This document shows positions 62,299 to 64,000 of a stretch of DNA of 64,000 nt, piece by piece. The DNA lies in assembly GCF_009727055.1 (NCBI RefSeq), contig NC_052350.1, positions 38,028,514 through 38,092,513 of the forward strand. The letters run 5' to 3'. The notes beneath the pieces were generated by a model that worked only from the letters and a program-made list of their open reading frames with translations, searched no databases and was not told the DNA's origin. Positions within the stretch are counted from its first letter, which is position 1. Every line of letters starts with the position of its first letter. A program made the translations under genes and the position numbers. This DNA comes from Benincasa hispida. Lineage: Eukaryota > Streptophyta > Magnoliopsida > Cucurbitales > Cucurbitaceae.

Positions 62299-64000
62299 TG
62301 TTGGGTTTTATATCCTAAAACTCACAGCTTGTAAAAGATAAACATATTCTATAGTCAATAAACTTATTATTGATTCTATAAATTACATACGTAAAAGTTT
62401 AAATCCAATAAACTAAGATCCACGACTATTATTTGAATACTTGAACTTTATGTAGAGACATAGAGATGGATCAAGTTCGAATAAATAGCTAAAATGATAT
62501 AAAGTACATGAGTAAGTTTGGGTACCTTATTCTGGTAACACTATTGGATGCGGCCTACTCTATAGCTGTCACAAGTTGTTGTAAAGATACTACAAACGAA
62601 GTGATCCATATTCGTTCATGTATTGACATGAGGAGTGGGGGCGTCCTATGCAATGAGTTTGCATAAGATTGAACTAAGAAATAAGTCACTCTTACTTTAT
62701 AACATTGTTTACTGTATAAGATTGACTATTTCACTTAGATGACCTAGGTAACTCAATCTTAATCCTGAGCTAACTATGAAGTCCTGTATATTTGGAATTA
62801 TCCTTAGATTTGCATAGGAGAGGGTTGGCTCAATAGCGCCAACTCAATAAGCCTCCCATTTCATGGGTAAGACCAGGTAGATAACTGGGCACATAGGGTG
62901 CAAGACGGAATTCACGTCTACCCGATTTAAGGATAGGAGAAAGATTATTCTCTTAAGTACTAAATCCAGATATTGAACAAGGGGCCCCATCCTCTCACTA
63001 GGCTGAAAGGGATCTAGTTTAGTGACTGGATCACAAACCAATTGTTCATTAGAGGATCAGTAGGAACTTAAGGAACAAGACGTAATCTCGGGGGTAAAAT
63101 AGACACTTGATCCAGCTATTATTACGAACAACCTATGAAGGGTAGACTTACTAATTATGGTTAAACCATGTGGACATAATATATCTACAATGACGGGAGT
63201 GCAGGTATGGGCTTTAGTAGAGTGACCCATTAGCTAATGAATGGGGATTAATAAAGTGCAAAGAGTTTAGCCAATTAATCTCGAATCGTTGGAGCCCATG
63301 ATCTATAGGTCCATGAATTCCCCTTACTAGCTCGTAAATGGATTAGTTTTAGAGTAACGTGATAAGTTAATTTGAAACGTTCAAATTAGAATAAACAGAA
63401 TTGGAGAATTAATTAAATATTTAAATATGATTTAAATATTAAATTCATGAATAGAGATTCATGAAGGTGGAACTTGTATAAAATTAATTTAATATTAAAT
63501 TAATTATAATTAATTAAATTGTTTAATTAATTATTTAATCAATAATAATTTAATTTTTGAAATTAAGTTGATTTTGAAAATCAATAATGAAATTAGAAAT
63601 TGGGGAAAACACAAACTTTGGAAATTTGGATTTCTCTACCATCATTTTAGTAGTTCACTCAAAACCCATTTAAGTTTTTGCTTCAATCTTCCAAGCATGA
63701 AATGCTCTCCATGCAGTCTTCTTCATTGCATGTTTGTTCTGTAATAAACAGAGAAGATTGAAGTGAAAATCATGCATGTAAATTGTTTGAAATTGTTGAA
63801 GTTTTGTTGAAAACTTGAGAGGTTAAATAAGTGTTCTTAAAGCTTCTACAGTGAGCTTCTTCTCCAAATTCCCTTCATTCAAACTTATTTTGAGTTCCAA
63901 AACTCAATCTAAAGCTCCAAGAGAATAGTAGGGTAGATCTTGAGGTGGTTCACGAGAAGAACTGGAGAAGATTTACAATTGAATTCGAGTTTCAAGAGGT
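62299..64000 (+). mobile_element. Copia LTR I (runs past the window end)
   Basis: Starts TGTTGGGTTTTATATCC after CGCTT; closely related to LTR E along most of its length. The AT-rich part has perfect hairpins (63416-63465). The right end and the rest of the element are outside. The minus-strand frame at 62844-63041 also occurs in E at 40593-40790, but this reflects LTR kinship only. Confidence 0.85.
63416..63465 (+). repeat. Hairpins in LTR I
   Basis: AATATTTAAAT / ATTTAAATATT around ATG (63416-63440) and TTCATGAAT / ATTCATGAA around AGAG (63444-63465), both perfect; the counterparts in E lie at 41198-41247. Confidence 0.92.

Overview
This window is nuclear plant DNA made almost entirely of nested, decayed LTR retrotransposons plus one LINE remnant. 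I found no intact host gene, no tRNA or rRNA gene and no CRISPR array. The plant origin rests on a Tekay/Del-type chromovirus with a C-terminal chromodomain, Athila/Tat-type elements with the Asp-type primer-binding site TGGCGCCGTTGCC, Ty1/copia pol, an L1-type zf-RVT domain and a Transposase_32 (putative plant transposon protein) ORF. A low-GC eudicot is likely; I cannot name the species.

Layout. 1-9790 is a Ty3/gypsy chromovirus K (+) with both LTRs (left one partial and holding a 720-base N gap) and broken gag, protease, RT, RNase H, integrase and chromodomain. K lies inside a LINE whose 3' end remains at 9791-10810. From 10830 to 31073 lies a stack of minus-strand Athila/Tat-like pieces: an LTR remnant P, element G (gag, PBS, 5' LTR), element A (3' LTR, 3' UTR, Transposase_32 ORF) and element B (truncated 3' LTR, Transposase_32 ORF, gag, PBS, 5' LTR, no pol). 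A plus-strand solo LTR M sits in the 3' UTR of B. 31074-50181 is a plus-strand non-autonomous Tat-like element C, which received a minus-strand solo LTR Q and, in its 3' LTR, a 12.3-kb copia element D (TSD CTTTC). D carries another copia LTR E in its leader and a 2084-bp solo LTR (TSD CTACC) in its 3' LTR. 50182-55892 is a minus-strand Athila pol N, broken by a 2082-bp solo LTR (TSD GATTG) and by a 649-bp tandem duplication. 55898-61755 is the 5' end of a plus-strand Athila-like element H (LTR, PBS, gag) split by copia element F (TSD GAAAT). 61756-64000 holds a minus-strand gypsy LTR piece J and the start of a copia LTR I.

No coding region is intact. D, F, K and N could once have supplied pol; B and C look non-autonomous. 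The most interesting signal is structural. Several unrelated element families carry arrays of short, often perfect inverted repeats whose arms change together while pairing is kept: trinucleotide-loop hairpins in copia LTRs and in the leader of D, tetraloop hairpins on both sides of the polypurine tract in the Athila/Tat-like elements, and CGATCG- or GTTGCAAC-centred palindrome clusters in U3 regions.
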